The notes under the pieces were generated by a model. The model was not told the DNA's origin. It ran no database searches and worked only from the letters and a program-made list of their open reading frames with translations. Shown here piece after piece: positions 17,608-26,879 of a stretch of 64,000 nt of DNA. Position 1 is the stretch's first letter; the number at the start of each line of letters is the position of its first letter. Source of the stretch: an uncultured Mucilaginibacter sp. (GTDB lineage: Bacteria; Bacteroidota; Bacteroidia; Sphingobacteriales; Sphingobacteriaceae). The stretch is taken from assembly GCA_913775265.1 (NCBI GenBank), contig CAJYJH010000064.1:1-64000 (forward strand), given 5' to 3'. A program made the position numbers and the translations under genes.

Positions 17608-18441
17608 ATGAAACCTAAATTAATAATATTATGTACGCTTGCTTTTTTTGCCGCTACGAGATTAAAAGCACAAAGTAGGGTTATCGACACATTGCTCAGT
17701 AACGGAAGTTATAACTCGCACTTTCGCGTTATAGGTGGAAGTGGTATTCCTATACTGTTTGAGTCGGGTGGTGGTGATGATGGAAGCGTTTGGAATTCTT
17801 TGCTCATTGATCTGCACAAAAAGCTCAGTGCGCCACTCATCACTTATGACCGTGCAGGTTTTGGCAAAAGCGGATTAGACATAAGCAAGACAGATATTGT
17901 TGATGAGGTGCAACAGTTAAAAATCAGTTTAAAAAAATTAGGTTTCGGTGGTAAGGTTTTTTTAGTTTCTCACTCACTTGGGGGAAGCTACTCTATTTTA
18001 TTTGCAGCGCGAAATCCAGATAAAGCAGTGGGAGGAGTTTTTATAGACATTAATACTCCTTGTTTCATGACGAAGGAAAAATCGAACGAAATAAAGCTTT
18101 CATATAAAGCCCAGCTCAAATCCTTAAAAAAAGAGAGACCGGGTGTATACTATCTTCTTACCAATTATGCAACAACAAATCAAAAAGCAGCCGAAGCCGC
18201 AAGTAAATTAAGAATGCCTATTACAGTAATTGGGTCAGAATACCCTCCGTATAAAGGAGCAGATAGCCTGATCTGGAAAAATTGCTTAAAAAGTTTTGCG
18301 ACGGAACGACCCAATAGAAGATATATTTTAGCTAAAAAAACAGGGCATTATGTTTTCCTGCAATCTCCCGAATTAGTAGTACGGGAGATTGTAAATTTAT
18401 ACAAAAAGGTTAGTCGTAAACAGAAAGCCATTTCACACTAA
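17608..18441 (+). CDS. Exported alpha/beta hydrolase
   Basis: 277 aa with signal peptide (MKPKLIILCTLAFFAATRLKAQ). The alpha/beta-hydrolase signature is clear: oxyanion region ESGGGDDG, strand YDRAGFGKS, nucleophile Ser123 in SHSLGGSY, and the C-terminal His in KKTGHYVFLQSP. It is therefore an exported esterase-, lipase- or peptidase-like enzyme with unknown substrate. The DNA is AT-richer than the operon on its left. It stands alone between divergent and convergent genes. Confidence 0.85.
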   Translation: MKPKLIILCTLAFFAATRLKAQSRVIDTLLSNGSYNSHFRVIGGSGIPILFESGGGDDGSVWNSLLIDLHKKLSAPLITYDRAGFGKSGLDISKTDIVDEVQQLKISLKKLGFGGKVFLVSHSLGGSYSILFAARNPDKAVGGVFIDINTPCFMTKEKSNEIKLSYKAQLKSLKKERPGVYYLLTNYATTNQKAAEAASKLRMPITVIGSEYPPYKGADSLIWKNCLKSFATERPNRRYILAKKTGHYVFLQSPELVVREIVNLYKKVSRKQKAISH

Positions 18442-18532
18442 CATGCTTTTCTTATCGGATAAACTTTTTGTCTCAAAAACAGTAGTTTAATTGGACAGCC
18501 GGTTAATCTCTAAGCTTTTGTAATTGGCTCAT

Positions 18533-20434
18533 TCACATACTCAAAAAAGCATTTTTACGAGTTATCAACTTAATCAGAACACACGCACCACCGCCCGGCG
18601 CAAGTTTAACATGCAGTACGTCGGTAGCGCTTACTTCTTTTGATGAACTTTTGTAGCTTTCGTTGCGCGTGCGGTAATCGGCATCATCACCATCCTGAAT
18701 GATAAGTGCCTTATACTTACCTTTTTTCAGGAACGAAAGGGGTATATCCAGTTCACGGGCATCCTGGTTGGTAGCTGCGCCGATGAGCCATGTTTTATCG
18801 GCTGCCTGGCGTGCCATTACGATGTATTCGCCAATTTCGCCATTAATGGTTTTGCTTGCCAGCCAGGGCATTTTCTGAGCGGAGATGAATTTAAGTATTT
18901 CGGGATGCTTTTGATAGGCTTCCGGAATATCGGGTATTACCGTAACGCCCGAAAAAGTAATGAGTGTACGTGCAGCCTCGCCGGCCAGGGTGGTGTTGGT
19001 GGTGTACGACGGATGATGAATCCTTCCGCGCTGGTTAAGATCGGCCAGGCCGTTATTCATATCCAGCGGGCCGGCAAGCATATTTACAAATACCGATGTC
19101 ACAAACGTTCTGGGTTCCAAGGGGGTGCTGCCATCCAGTTGGGCCTGGCAGTACTCGCGTGTTACGGCATTCGGATAGGTGCGCATCTGTCCGTACGGAT
19201 GCACCGGACCATCATGAAAATCGCATAGCAGATGATTTTTAGCGCACAGCGCGGTAATCATGCGGGTGCGTTCGTTCTTTTCTGCCGGATTGCCCGACAT
19301 AAAGCCGTATTTAATACCTGCGGCACCCCAATCACTATATTGCTTCAAGGTTTGTTCTATCGGAAACCTGCGGCCACCCACATCATTTAAATACAGCCAG
19401 ATGCCTACGTTTTTGGTTTTTCCGTAGCGGATGATTTCGTGTACCTGGGCTACTTTACCTCCCTTAAGCGGGTCCGAATCTTTCCCAAATTCAGGCCCGT
19501 ACCAGTCGGCATCCAAAGCCAGGTAACGCATATGGTTGGCCGAAGCAAAATCCACCATTTTTTTCCACGACGGGAGCGACATATCATAAGTAAAACCATC
19601 CATCTGCGCACCTGCAATCCGCCAGTCCCAAACGGCCACACCGGGTTTTACCCACGAAAAATCCACGCCCTTGGGAGGTGCCGGGTTTAATAACTCCAAC
19701 AGGTGTGAGTCGGCCAATTGGCCCGGCTGGGTACCGTACATCACCACCATCCAGGCCGTACTGGGTTTAGAAGCTACGGAGAAAAGCGTTTCGCCTTTTT
19801 GCGATTGCAATACCAACGGCTCACCCCACCACAGATCCGCTTCGTGGATGGCCATATAGTTGCGATCGTCTGCCTTAATGGTCATAACCGGCAAACGTTT
19901 GCCGTCGCAGTCCGATAATTTTTCTGGGCCGATGTTAGCGCTTTCGCCATTGTAGTACCAGGCGGTATAATTGCCGCCAAAGTTAAATTGAGTTAAATCT
20001 GCAATGGCTTTTTCTTTGGCGAACTGGTACCTGAAAGCAATCCCATCATTGTACGCCCTCACGATGATTTGATAAACTTTTACATCCAGCGTAAATTCGT
20101 TGTATACCTCCGGTACTACGGCTCTCTTTCCCCAAACCGGTTTCCAGACCGAGTTGACAGATTTAAAGGTTACTTTGGCGGGCACAGCTGCTCCTAAATC
20201 GCTTAACCCGACTTTTGATGTTTTGATTAAAGTTTTTGAACGAGCCGCGAAAGAGTATGTAAGTCCTCCATCAGCTCTACGATTAAAAATGATTTGTAGT
20301 TTGCTATCAGGCGATGATAGTTTTAAAGGGAACGATACGATGCCTGATCGAGGTAAGCGTAAACCGCGCTGGCTTTTAGCCTGCAGGCCTATCAATGTAA
20401 ACAAACAAAAAACAATAAACAGCCGGTTTTTCAT
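18533..20434 (-). CDS. Glycoside hydrolase family 97 (SusB-like)
   Basis: 633 aa with signal peptide (MKNRLFIVFCLFTLIGLQAKSQ). An N-terminal beta-sandwich (about 25-270) has the family's IIVRAYNDGIAFRYQF. It is followed by a TIM-barrel with YLALDADWYGPEFG, IWLYLNDVGG, AAGIKYGFMSG and MRTYPNAVTREY, and a C-terminal sheet domain. These mark GH97, alpha-glucosidases/alpha-galactosidases of the periplasm. At residue 377 the barrel motif reads KYGF, with Gly where retaining GH97 members have the nucleophile Asp (KxDF). That points to the inverting, alpha-glucosidase-like branch (inference). No SusC/D lies next to it. It is divergent from the BCCT carrier. Confidence 0.9.
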   Translation of the reverse strand: MKNRLFIVFCLFTLIGLQAKSQRGLRLPRSGIVSFPLKLSSPDSKLQIIFNRRADGGLTYSFAARSKTLIKTSKVGLSDLGAAVPAKVTFKSVNSVWKPVWGKRAVVPEVYNEFTLDVKVYQIIVRAYNDGIAFRYQFAKEKAIADLTQFNFGGNYTAWYYNGESANIGPEKLSDCDGKRLPVMTIKADDRNYMAIHEADLWWGEPLVLQSQKGETLFSVASKPSTAWMVVMYGTQPGQLADSHLLELLNPAPPKGVDFSWVKPGVAVWDWRIAGAQMDGFTYDMSLPSWKKMVDFASANHMRYLALDADWYGPEFGKDSDPLKGGKVAQVHEIIRYGKTKNVGIWLYLNDVGGRRFPIEQTLKQYSDWGAAGIKYGFMSGNPAEKNERTRMITALCAKNHLLCDFHDGPVHPYGQMRTYPNAVTREYCQAQLDGSTPLEPRTFVTSVFVNMLAGPLDMNNGLADLNQRGRIHHPSYTTNTTLAGEAARTLITFSGVTVIPDIPEAYQKHPEILKFISAQKMPWLASKTINGEIGEYIVMARQAADKTWLIGAATNQDARELDIPLSFLKKGKYKALIIQDGDDADYRTRNESYKSSSKEVSATDVLHVKLAPGGGACVLIKLITRKNAFLSM

Positions 20435-20643
20435 AGTTGATGCAGAAATACTTTTACCTGGTGCTGCTTACTGGTAGCCGTACACCTTTGTGGTAGAATT
20501 ATACTAAAGTACCGAACTAACCCCGCTAAACAAAACCCGAATATGATTGCCGCGTTATAGTTGGGTGCAATCCAATAAACTGTTCAAGGTTTTGTATTGG
20601 CCACTCCTGATGTAACAGCGTATTAGCCCACCCAAAAATATAC

Positions 20644-22665
20644 ATGATGATGCAAACTAAACTTAAATCTACACTCGATAAAGGGGTTACCGTTCCGGGG
20701 CTTACATTTATCATCGGCGTTTGCCTGTTGGCTGTTTTCTTTCCGCAGCCAACCGAGCAGGTCCTGAACGTCATTAAGGAATTTATCTTCGTCAATTTAA
20801 ACTGGGTTTACGTTTGGTCGGTCACCATATTTGTTATTTTTTTGGTTTACCTGATGTTCAGCAAGTATGGCAACATCAAGTTAGGGCCTAACGACAGCCA
20901 ACCCGAGTATTCGTTTTTTTCGTGGCTGGCCATGCTGTTTGCGGCCGGGATGGGTATAGGTTTGTTATACTTTGCAGTCGCCGAGCCTATGTCTCATTAC
21001 TCGGCAAAGGCCTTTGCCGATAATCATTACATCAACCGTGCAAAAAACGCACAGCTATATACCTTTTTTCATTGGGGTATTCATGCCTGGTCGGTGTACG
21101 GCCTGGTAGGGCTGTGTCTGGCTTATTTTTCGTACCGGTACCGTTTGCCGCTTTCGCTCCGGAGTTGCCTGTACCCGCTTTTAAAAGATAAAGTTAACGG
21201 TAAATGGGGTAACGCAATTGATGTTTTTGCGCTGTGCAGTACCTTTTTTGGTATTACCACTACTTTGGGTTTCGGAGTAGTGCAAATTAACGCCGGTTTA
21301 AAAACGCTCCGCATTTTGCCCGAAACCAGCTTTATTTATCAGGTATGTATTGTGGGCATCCTGGTATCTTTTGCTGTGGCGTCGGCCATTTCGGGTGTAG
21401 GCAAGGGTATTAAGCTGTTGAGCAATATCAATATCATTGCCGCCATTGTGCTTTTGCTGTTTGTATTAACGCTGGGCCCAACGGTGTACCTGGTTGGCAG
21501 CTTTACCGACGGGATAGGAAATTACATCAATAACTTTTTCAATATCACTTTTAATACCCACGTTTATGATGCGGAAACCCTGCCGTGGTTTTACAACTGG
21601 AGCATCCTGTACTGGGCATGGTGGATATCATGGGCGCCATTTGTGGGGCTGTTTATTGCGCAGATTTCAAAAGGGCGAACCATCAAATCTTTCATCGCCG
21701 CGGTACTCATTTTACCTACTTTATTTAATTGCGTTTGGTTTACCGTATTTGGCAACAGCGCCATCTGGATAGACTTGAACGTTGCACATGGCGTATTGAG
21801 TAAACTGGTAGGCGACAAGGATGCCCTGATGTTCCGCTTTCTGGAGTATCTGCCGCTCTCCACTATTTCAAGCTTTTTGGTCATCGCCATTATTATTATC
21901 TTCTTTGTGACCTCTGCAGACTCGGGTATTTTGGTGATGGACAGCATATCTACCCGGAACGCCGACAACTCTCCAACCTGGCAAAAAATATTCTGGGGAG
22001 TTTTGCTGGCGGTGTTAGCGCTTATGCTGCTCAACGCCGGAGGCTTGCAGGCATTACAGACCATGACGCTGATTACCGCTTTGCCCTTCTCTGTCATTAT
22101 GTTATCTTTTGTGGTATCGCTGATGAAAGGCTTAATGATTGACTACAAATATTACGACCGCGACTTTTCAATATCTACCATCCCATGGTCGGGCGAGCAT
22201 TGGAAAGAGCGCCTCACTCAAATTGTGTCGTTTAAAGATAACGCTGATGTAGGTGCCTTCATCCATGGTCAGGTAAAGGAGGCTTTTACAGAGTTGAAGC
22301 AGGAGTTTGACACCTATGGCATTGCTGTTAACATAAACGCTACGCACAACCCAAGCAAAATTGAGTTGGTGATCAAACACAATGTGGTTAATAACTTTAT
22401 TTATGGCGTACAGTGCCATACCAAAACAATATCCGATTACCTCATCACAGAAAAAAACCTGCCCGATATATCAGAAAAGAAAACCTACTATCCCAAAACC
22501 TTTTTTGGCGATGCCCGCGAGGGGTACGATGTGCAGTACTTTACCAAGAACGAGCTGATCAGCGATGTTTTAAAACACTATGAACGCTTTCTGGAAATTG
22601 CGTCCGAAGAAGCCAACGAAATGTTCATCAGCAGCAATGCCCGCCAGCAAAATTTAACGAAGTGA
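20644..22665 (+). CDS. BCCT family betaine/choline/carnitine transporter
   Basis: 673 aa with 12 predicted TM segments (about 20-490) and a hydrophilic C-terminal domain of about 180 residues, as in long BetT-type members. Family motifs: MGIGLLYFAVAEP in TM3 and the TM8 tryptophan-rich WSILYWAWWISWAPFVG followed by LFIAQISKGRTIKSF. The GMGIG form is the one associated with sodium-coupled members such as BetP. It probably imports a quaternary ammonium osmolyte; no bet degradation genes are nearby. ATG 20644 is followed by two more Met codons. Confidence 0.92.
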   Translation: MMMQTKLKSTLDKGVTVPGLTFIIGVCLLAVFFPQPTEQVLNVIKEFIFVNLNWVYVWSVTIFVIFLVYLMFSKYGNIKLGPNDSQPEYSFFSWLAMLFAAGMGIGLLYFAVAEPMSHYSAKAFADNHYINRAKNAQLYTFFHWGIHAWSVYGLVGLCLAYFSYRYRLPLSLRSCLYPLLKDKVNGKWGNAIDVFALCSTFFGITTTLGFGVVQINAGLKTLRILPETSFIYQVCIVGILVSFAVASAISGVGKGIKLLSNINIIAAIVLLLFVLTLGPTVYLVGSFTDGIGNYINNFFNITFNTHVYDAETLPWFYNWSILYWAWWISWAPFVGLFIAQISKGRTIKSFIAAVLILPTLFNCVWFTVFGNSAIWIDLNVAHGVLSKLVGDKDALMFRFLEYLPLSTISSFLVIAIIIIFFVTSADSGILVMDSISTRNADNSPTWQKIFWGVLLAVLALMLLNAGGLQALQTMTLITALPFSVIMLSFVVSLMKGLMIDYKYYDRDFSISTIPWSGEHWKERLTQIVSFKDNADVGAFIHGQVKEAFTELKQEFDTYGIAVNINATHNPSKIELVIKHNVVNNFIYGVQCHTKTISDYLITEKNLPDISEKKTYYPKTFFGDAREGYDVQYFTKNELISDVLKHYERFLEIASEEANEMFISSNARQQNLTK

Positions 22666-22686
22666 TGTTATTGTGCATATTACCCC

Positions 22687-25116
22687 TTAGTTAGCCACAT
22701 CGTTGTTTTCAATCCCCTTACGGCTTTTGTTAACACCCTGATTGAGGCCGCCGAATTTGTAACTGACGCTGAGGCCCACAGAACGGAAATAGTCGCGCGA
22801 GGTGTATTGCTGGTTAAAATCAGGTCCAAAAGTACGGACGATGTTGTGCCGGTAAGTGGTAAACGGGTTATTGATGCGGGCGGCAAAGCCAAGTTTATTT
22901 TTAATCAGTTCCTTGTTCATGCTCAGGGTGGTACTCACCAAGCCGTTCGAGTAGCCTTGCAAGCCGGTGGGGTTGCGGCTCACAATGTTCAGGTCGGCGT
23001 TCAGGTTCCAGCCTTTGGCAAACCGGAAACTGTTAGATAGCGCGAAAGAGTACATTAAACGGTTATTGCTTATGGGCCTGCTGTCGGCAGAGCCCTGCAG
23101 CCAAAGGTACATGCAGTTGCCGTTAAGGCTCAGGTTATAAATTTTATTAAACGGATAGGCAATGGCCACGTTGCTTCCCAGGCTGGATGATTTGCCCGTG
23201 TTGGCGTAGCTGGTACGGGTAACCTGGGTGGTTGGGTCAAAGTCGGCCACCTGTAAATCCAGGTTACGCATAAACGAGTAGTCCAGCCCTATGTTAACCG
23301 AAAGCTTGCCGTTGCTGCCGTAACTCATCTGTAAATCATTCAGTACCACGGGGCGCAGATTGGGGTTGCCGGTTACCTCAAAATTGGGGTTCGAGCGGTC
23401 TACATAAGGGTTAAGGCGATTGATGCCCGGCCTGCGGATGCGCTGCGAAAAGCCAAAGCTTAAGTTGCTTTGCTTGCCTAAATTTTTGCTTACCGCTACC
23501 GAGGGCAGCACGTTAAGATAGTGCTGTTTGGCTACCGTAGCGGTGCTGATAAAATCAGCATCAATCACTGTTTCTTCAAGCCTGACTCCGGCGTTAATGT
23601 TCCAGCTTTTTAGCGTCAACTGGTAACTGTTATAGGCGCTGAAAACGTTTTGATGGTTAATGTATTGATTTGATAAGACAGCATCGGGCACAAACTCGCC
23701 TGTCACATCGTTCAGGCTGTTATACCCAAAATTGCTGCGGCTGGTGCGCAAAATACCTTTGATGCCTGCGTCTACAGTGATGGCTTTTAACGGCGTAGTA
23801 AAATCGGCCTGCAGGGTTTGTTCGTTAAATTGCTGGCGGTCAGTCTGGGTGTAATCGGGTGTAGCAAAGTTAACACGGTTGTTTATATTCACCTCCCCGT
23901 TACGGTTATTGTGATTACCCACATACTGGTACGAAAAGGTAAGCAGTCGGTTTTTGACCTTTTTAAAACCTAACTGATAATTTAAGCCCGCATCTAACCC
24001 ATAAACATTTGCCCGGTTACGGTTAGTTAATTGGTACGCTTGTAGCAAAGTGTTATTTTGATTTAGGGTTGATGCCTGTGCCATTTGGTCGGTTGCGCGG
24101 CTGCCGTTGAGGTTAAACTGGCCCGATAGTAAATGCAGGCTGTCTATCTCATAACTCATTTCGGTGCCCAGGTAAGCCGTTTTGTTATTAGCTTTTCGGT
24201 TGCCGGTTTGCAGTAAGCGGGTGGCATCACCGCCCAAGCTTTCGCGAATATTAACAAAACTGGTTTGGGGCGTGCGGTTAATGCCGGCACCACCAAAAGC
24301 AGAAAGCATAAGCCTGCCGCTTTTACCCGTAAATGAGCCACCTGCACCCGGCCCGCCAACCGGGAAACTTTCATTAGCATTAAGCATACCGCTGTAGCCA
24401 TTGTTCACTTTTTTAACGGTGATGATGTTGATGATGCCCGCCAGCCCTTCGCCGTCGTACCTGGATGGCGGAATGGTGATCACCTCGATGCGTTCGATGC
24501 TGGAGGCAGGCATGCTTTTAAGCACTGCGTTCAGGTTACCCGCTATACTTGCCGAAGGTTTGCCGTTGATGAGCACCCTGAAGCTGGTATTGCCTTTGAG
24601 CAAAATGTTGTCCTGCCCATCAAGCGACAGGTAGGGGATTTTATGCATCATGCCTAAAACACTGGTCGACCTGCTTTCCGGGTCGGCTTGCAAATCGTAA
24701 ATAATGCGATCTGCTTTCTGTTTAATTAACGGGCGGTTACCGGTAATGGCTACATCTTTCAGTTGGTTAATTTGCGGCTTAAGCGTTAGTAAACCCAGGT
24801 CTGTGTTGGTCTGTAGTTTGATGTCAAATTTTTTAGATGCATAGCCTATCGTCACAATGCTTACCTGGTAGGTAGCCGCGGTTAAACCGGTAAAGCCGAA
24901 TGAACCATCGGCTTGACTAACTGCGGCTTTTACAGGTTCGCCTTTAGTGTTGTAAAGCTTGATGGTCGCAAATGCTAATTGGTTATGGCTAATGGAATCG
25001 GTCAGTACACCTTTTAAACTGAGAGTGCCGTTTTTCGACTGGGCAGTCAGCCGATGGGTCGGCATCAGGCATAAAAAACTGATGCTTATCATGATCAGAC
25101 AAAATTTGTTTTTCAT
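22687..25116 (-). CDS. TonB-dependent receptor-like outer-membrane protein
   Basis: 809 aa from ATG 25116, which gives the signal MKNKFCLIMISISFLCLMPT. Residues about 30-115 are a carboxypeptidase-regulatory-like domain. A plug-like domain (about 130-240) has LLKGNTSFRVLINGKPS, IERIEVITIPPSRYDGEGLAG and IINIITVKK. The rest is the OMP_b-brl_3-type barrel found in the Bacteroidota. No SusD partner is present, so the substrate (peptide or other) is unknown. Convergent with the BCCT gene, with 21 bases between stops. Confidence 0.9.
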   Translation of the reverse strand: MKNKFCLIMISISFLCLMPTHRLTAQSKNGTLSLKGVLTDSISHNQLAFATIKLYNTKGEPVKAAVSQADGSFGFTGLTAATYQVSIVTIGYASKKFDIKLQTNTDLGLLTLKPQINQLKDVAITGNRPLIKQKADRIIYDLQADPESRSTSVLGMMHKIPYLSLDGQDNILLKGNTSFRVLINGKPSASIAGNLNAVLKSMPASSIERIEVITIPPSRYDGEGLAGIINIITVKKVNNGYSGMLNANESFPVGGPGAGGSFTGKSGRLMLSAFGGAGINRTPQTSFVNIRESLGGDATRLLQTGNRKANNKTAYLGTEMSYEIDSLHLLSGQFNLNGSRATDQMAQASTLNQNNTLLQAYQLTNRNRANVYGLDAGLNYQLGFKKVKNRLLTFSYQYVGNHNNRNGEVNINNRVNFATPDYTQTDRQQFNEQTLQADFTTPLKAITVDAGIKGILRTSRSNFGYNSLNDVTGEFVPDAVLSNQYINHQNVFSAYNSYQLTLKSWNINAGVRLEETVIDADFISTATVAKQHYLNVLPSVAVSKNLGKQSNLSFGFSQRIRRPGINRLNPYVDRSNPNFEVTGNPNLRPVVLNDLQMSYGSNGKLSVNIGLDYSFMRNLDLQVADFDPTTQVTRTSYANTGKSSSLGSNVAIAYPFNKIYNLSLNGNCMYLWLQGSADSRPISNNRLMYSFALSNSFRFAKGWNLNADLNIVSRNPTGLQGYSNGLVSTTLSMNKELIKNKLGFAARINNPFTTYRHNIVRTFGPDFNQQYTSRDYFRSVGLSVSYKFGGLNQGVNKSRKGIENNDVAN

Positions 25117-25243
25117 GAGGTGTGAGATTTTAGGTTTGTAGAAAAGTAAGGGCATAGCATTCCCCTTAAAAGCCTTGAGTCTTTTTAAAACAGAGAATAG
25201 TAAACAGGAATATGTTCGGAGGGTGCGCTACCGCTACGGCGGT

Positions 25244-25591
25244 TTAGCGGTTTTGCTTGCGGCGGTGGTTACGAATAAACAGGTAATAGGAGAAAAAACC
25301 GGCGGCTATAAACATCATTTCTACGCCGTAGGGTAGTGGCGAGTTTTCGGCGCTGTAAGGGGTAAATTGTAGTACCACCAAACCCAATCCTCCGGTAAAT
25401 AAAATGAAAGCCCATTTTATGGCTTCGGTACCAAAGCCTGAAATTTGCTGTAAAAATTTGAGTCCGGTTTCATCGAGCAGACCGGCATCAATAATGCGTT
25501 TTTTAAGTCGGTAGTTATAAAGGGCCAATATAAAAACGGCAATCAGTACAAAAAATATGATGACGATGATAAAAGGCATTAACTGTTTCAT
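25244..25591 (-). CDS. Small two- or three-TM membrane protein, DUF6249-like
   Basis: 115 aa. TM1 at about 5-27, cytoplasmic stretch NYRLKKRIIDAGLLDETGLKFL, TM2 at about 57-77 and TM3 at about 88-105, ending in the basic tail RNHRRKQNR. It resembles the small membrane proteins (DUF6249-type) that accompany ECF sigma factors in this phylum. It is divergent from the sigma gene at 25703. An 83-bp nested palindrome fills the shared promoter region, so joint control is likely (inference). Confidence 0.7.
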   Translation of the reverse strand: MKQLMPFIIVIIFFVLIAVFILALYNYRLKKRIIDAGLLDETGLKFLQQISGFGTEAIKWAFILFTGGLGLVVLQFTPYSAENSPLPYGVEMMFIAAGFFSYYLFIRNHRRKQNR

Positions 25592-25615
25592 GGCGCGTAA
25601 TTAAGTGATTTGCTA

Positions 25616-25698
25616 CAGTAGTCGGTAAAACACAGGCGGCGGTTGCAAATTTTTTTATTTAATTTTTGCAACCGTAAACCTGTCCATCCCGACTACTG
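25616..25698. promoter_or_regulatory. 83-bp nested palindrome between divergent genes
   Basis: Three inverted-repeat layers share one centre near 25657. The outer layer is CAGTAGTCGG 25616-25625 with CCGACTACTG 25689-25698. The middle is ACAGG 25632-25636 with CCTGT 25679-25683. The inner is CGGTTGCAAA 25640-25649 with TTTGCAACCG 25665-25674. All pairs are perfect; the asymmetric spacers are 3-6 bases. It fills most of the 111-base gap between the start codons of the DUF6249-like and sigma genes. Confidence 0.8.
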
Positions 25699-25702
25699 CT
25701 AT

Positions 25703-26251
25703 ATGTTTGACGAAAAGGAAGTTGTATCCGCCATATTGAAGGGAAACTTCCGCGCCTTTGAACGCCTGGTAAAGCAGTACGAAAAGCTGGTGTTTTTTGT
25801 AGTCAACCGGTTGGTACAGCACCTGCAGGATAAGGAAGATATTTGTCAGGATGTTTTTATCAAAGTACACCACAGTCTGCCCAGGTTTCAGTTTCAATCC
25901 AAACTATCAACCTGGATTGCACGCATTGCCTACCTCACCGCTGTCGACTATGTAAAACGTAGCAAAGCTGGCCTGCAGGCTGATTATCCGGAAAATATTG
26001 ACCATTATCACTTTAACGACGAAACACCCGAGAGCGCTTTGGTACAAAAGGATACCGCAGCTTACGTAAACTTGCTGATTGCCCAAATGCCGCTGCAATA
26101 TCGCACCGTGTTAACGCTGTACCACTTAAACGAGTTTACCTGTGCCGAAATTGAACAGATCACCGGCATCCCCGAAGGGACTGTGAAGAGCCACTTGTTT
26201 AGAGCCCGCAAAATATTGAAAGAGAAAATTGAGCACGACCATAACCACTAA
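25703..26251 (+). CDS. RNA polymerase ECF sigma factor
   Basis: 182 aa from ATG 25703 (MFDEKEVVSAILKGNFRAFE). The frame stays open upstream to a TTG at 25643, but that would lie inside the palindrome. Region 2 shows DKEDICQDVFIKVHHSLPRF and STWIARIAYLTAVDYVKR. Region 4 shows the helix-turn-helix CAEIEQITGIPEGTVKSH followed by LFRARKIL. It is an RpoE-like ECF sigma with both regions complete. The next gene, 3 bases downstream, is the likely anti-sigma partner. Confidence 0.93.
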   Translation: MFDEKEVVSAILKGNFRAFERLVKQYEKLVFFVVNRLVQHLQDKEDICQDVFIKVHHSLPRFQFQSKLSTWIARIAYLTAVDYVKRSKAGLQADYPENIDHYHFNDETPESALVQKDTAAYVNLLIAQMPLQYRTVLTLYHLNEFTCAEIEQITGIPEGTVKSHLFRARKILKEKIEHDHNH

Positions 26252-26254
26252 GCC

Positions 26255-26683
26255 ATGAAAAAGCTAACCGACGAACAAATACAAGCCCTGCTTGACGATG
26301 GAAATCCCATCACCAATGTTGGCCTATCCGCGCCCGACCGGCAGCAACTGGAAAGTTACCAGTCGTTATTTAGTAAGCTGAATGCAGAACCAGCCGAAGG
26401 TCTGCCGTTTCACTTCGCACGTAAGGTTACTGCCCAACTACAGATTAAACTAAAAAGGCAGAGCGACATTCGCTTTAACCTGCTTGCGTTATTGGGCGTT
26501 TTTGTTGGGTTCATCAGCGTATATGGGTTGCTGTCTTTGATGGATTTAAAAGCAGCTTCCGCTTTTTTACAGGCAGTACTTAGGTTTAAATGGGTATGGA
26601 TAATTGGAGTATTTACGCTGATTGGTGTTTTGGTATTTGAGCAGCAAGTTGTGGAGGAGAGAGAGCATAGGTTCAATGAATAA
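26255..26683 (+). CDS. Probable membrane anti-sigma factor
   Basis: 142 aa. The soluble N-terminal part (1-75) starts MKKLTDEQIQALLDDGNPI and is followed by two TM segments (about 76-97 and 107-127) with a short basic/acidic tail EEREHRFNE. I see no zinc-type HxxxCxxC motif. The call rests on the 3-base spacing after an ECF sigma gene and on the cytoplasmic-N/TM layout. Family not otherwise recognised. Confidence 0.65.
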   Translation: MKKLTDEQIQALLDDGNPITNVGLSAPDRQQLESYQSLFSKLNAEPAEGLPFHFARKVTAQLQIKLKRQSDIRFNLLALLGVFVGFISVYGLLSLMDLKAASAFLQAVLRFKWVWIIGVFTLIGVLVFEQQVVEEREHRFNE

Positions 26684-26879
26684 AATGTCTGACAAATAAC
26701 AATATTCGTTACCAGAATAATAAACATTGAAAGCTGTCAGGGTTAACGTTGAGCGTTTATAAAGGGCCAAGTAACTGTCATTCTATCAACTCAATCACCT
26801 GCAATAATAAAAGCCTCCGTTTAAAACAAATGTAGCAGCGGGTTGCTGTAGCATTGTTGTTATTTAAACAGCCTACCCG

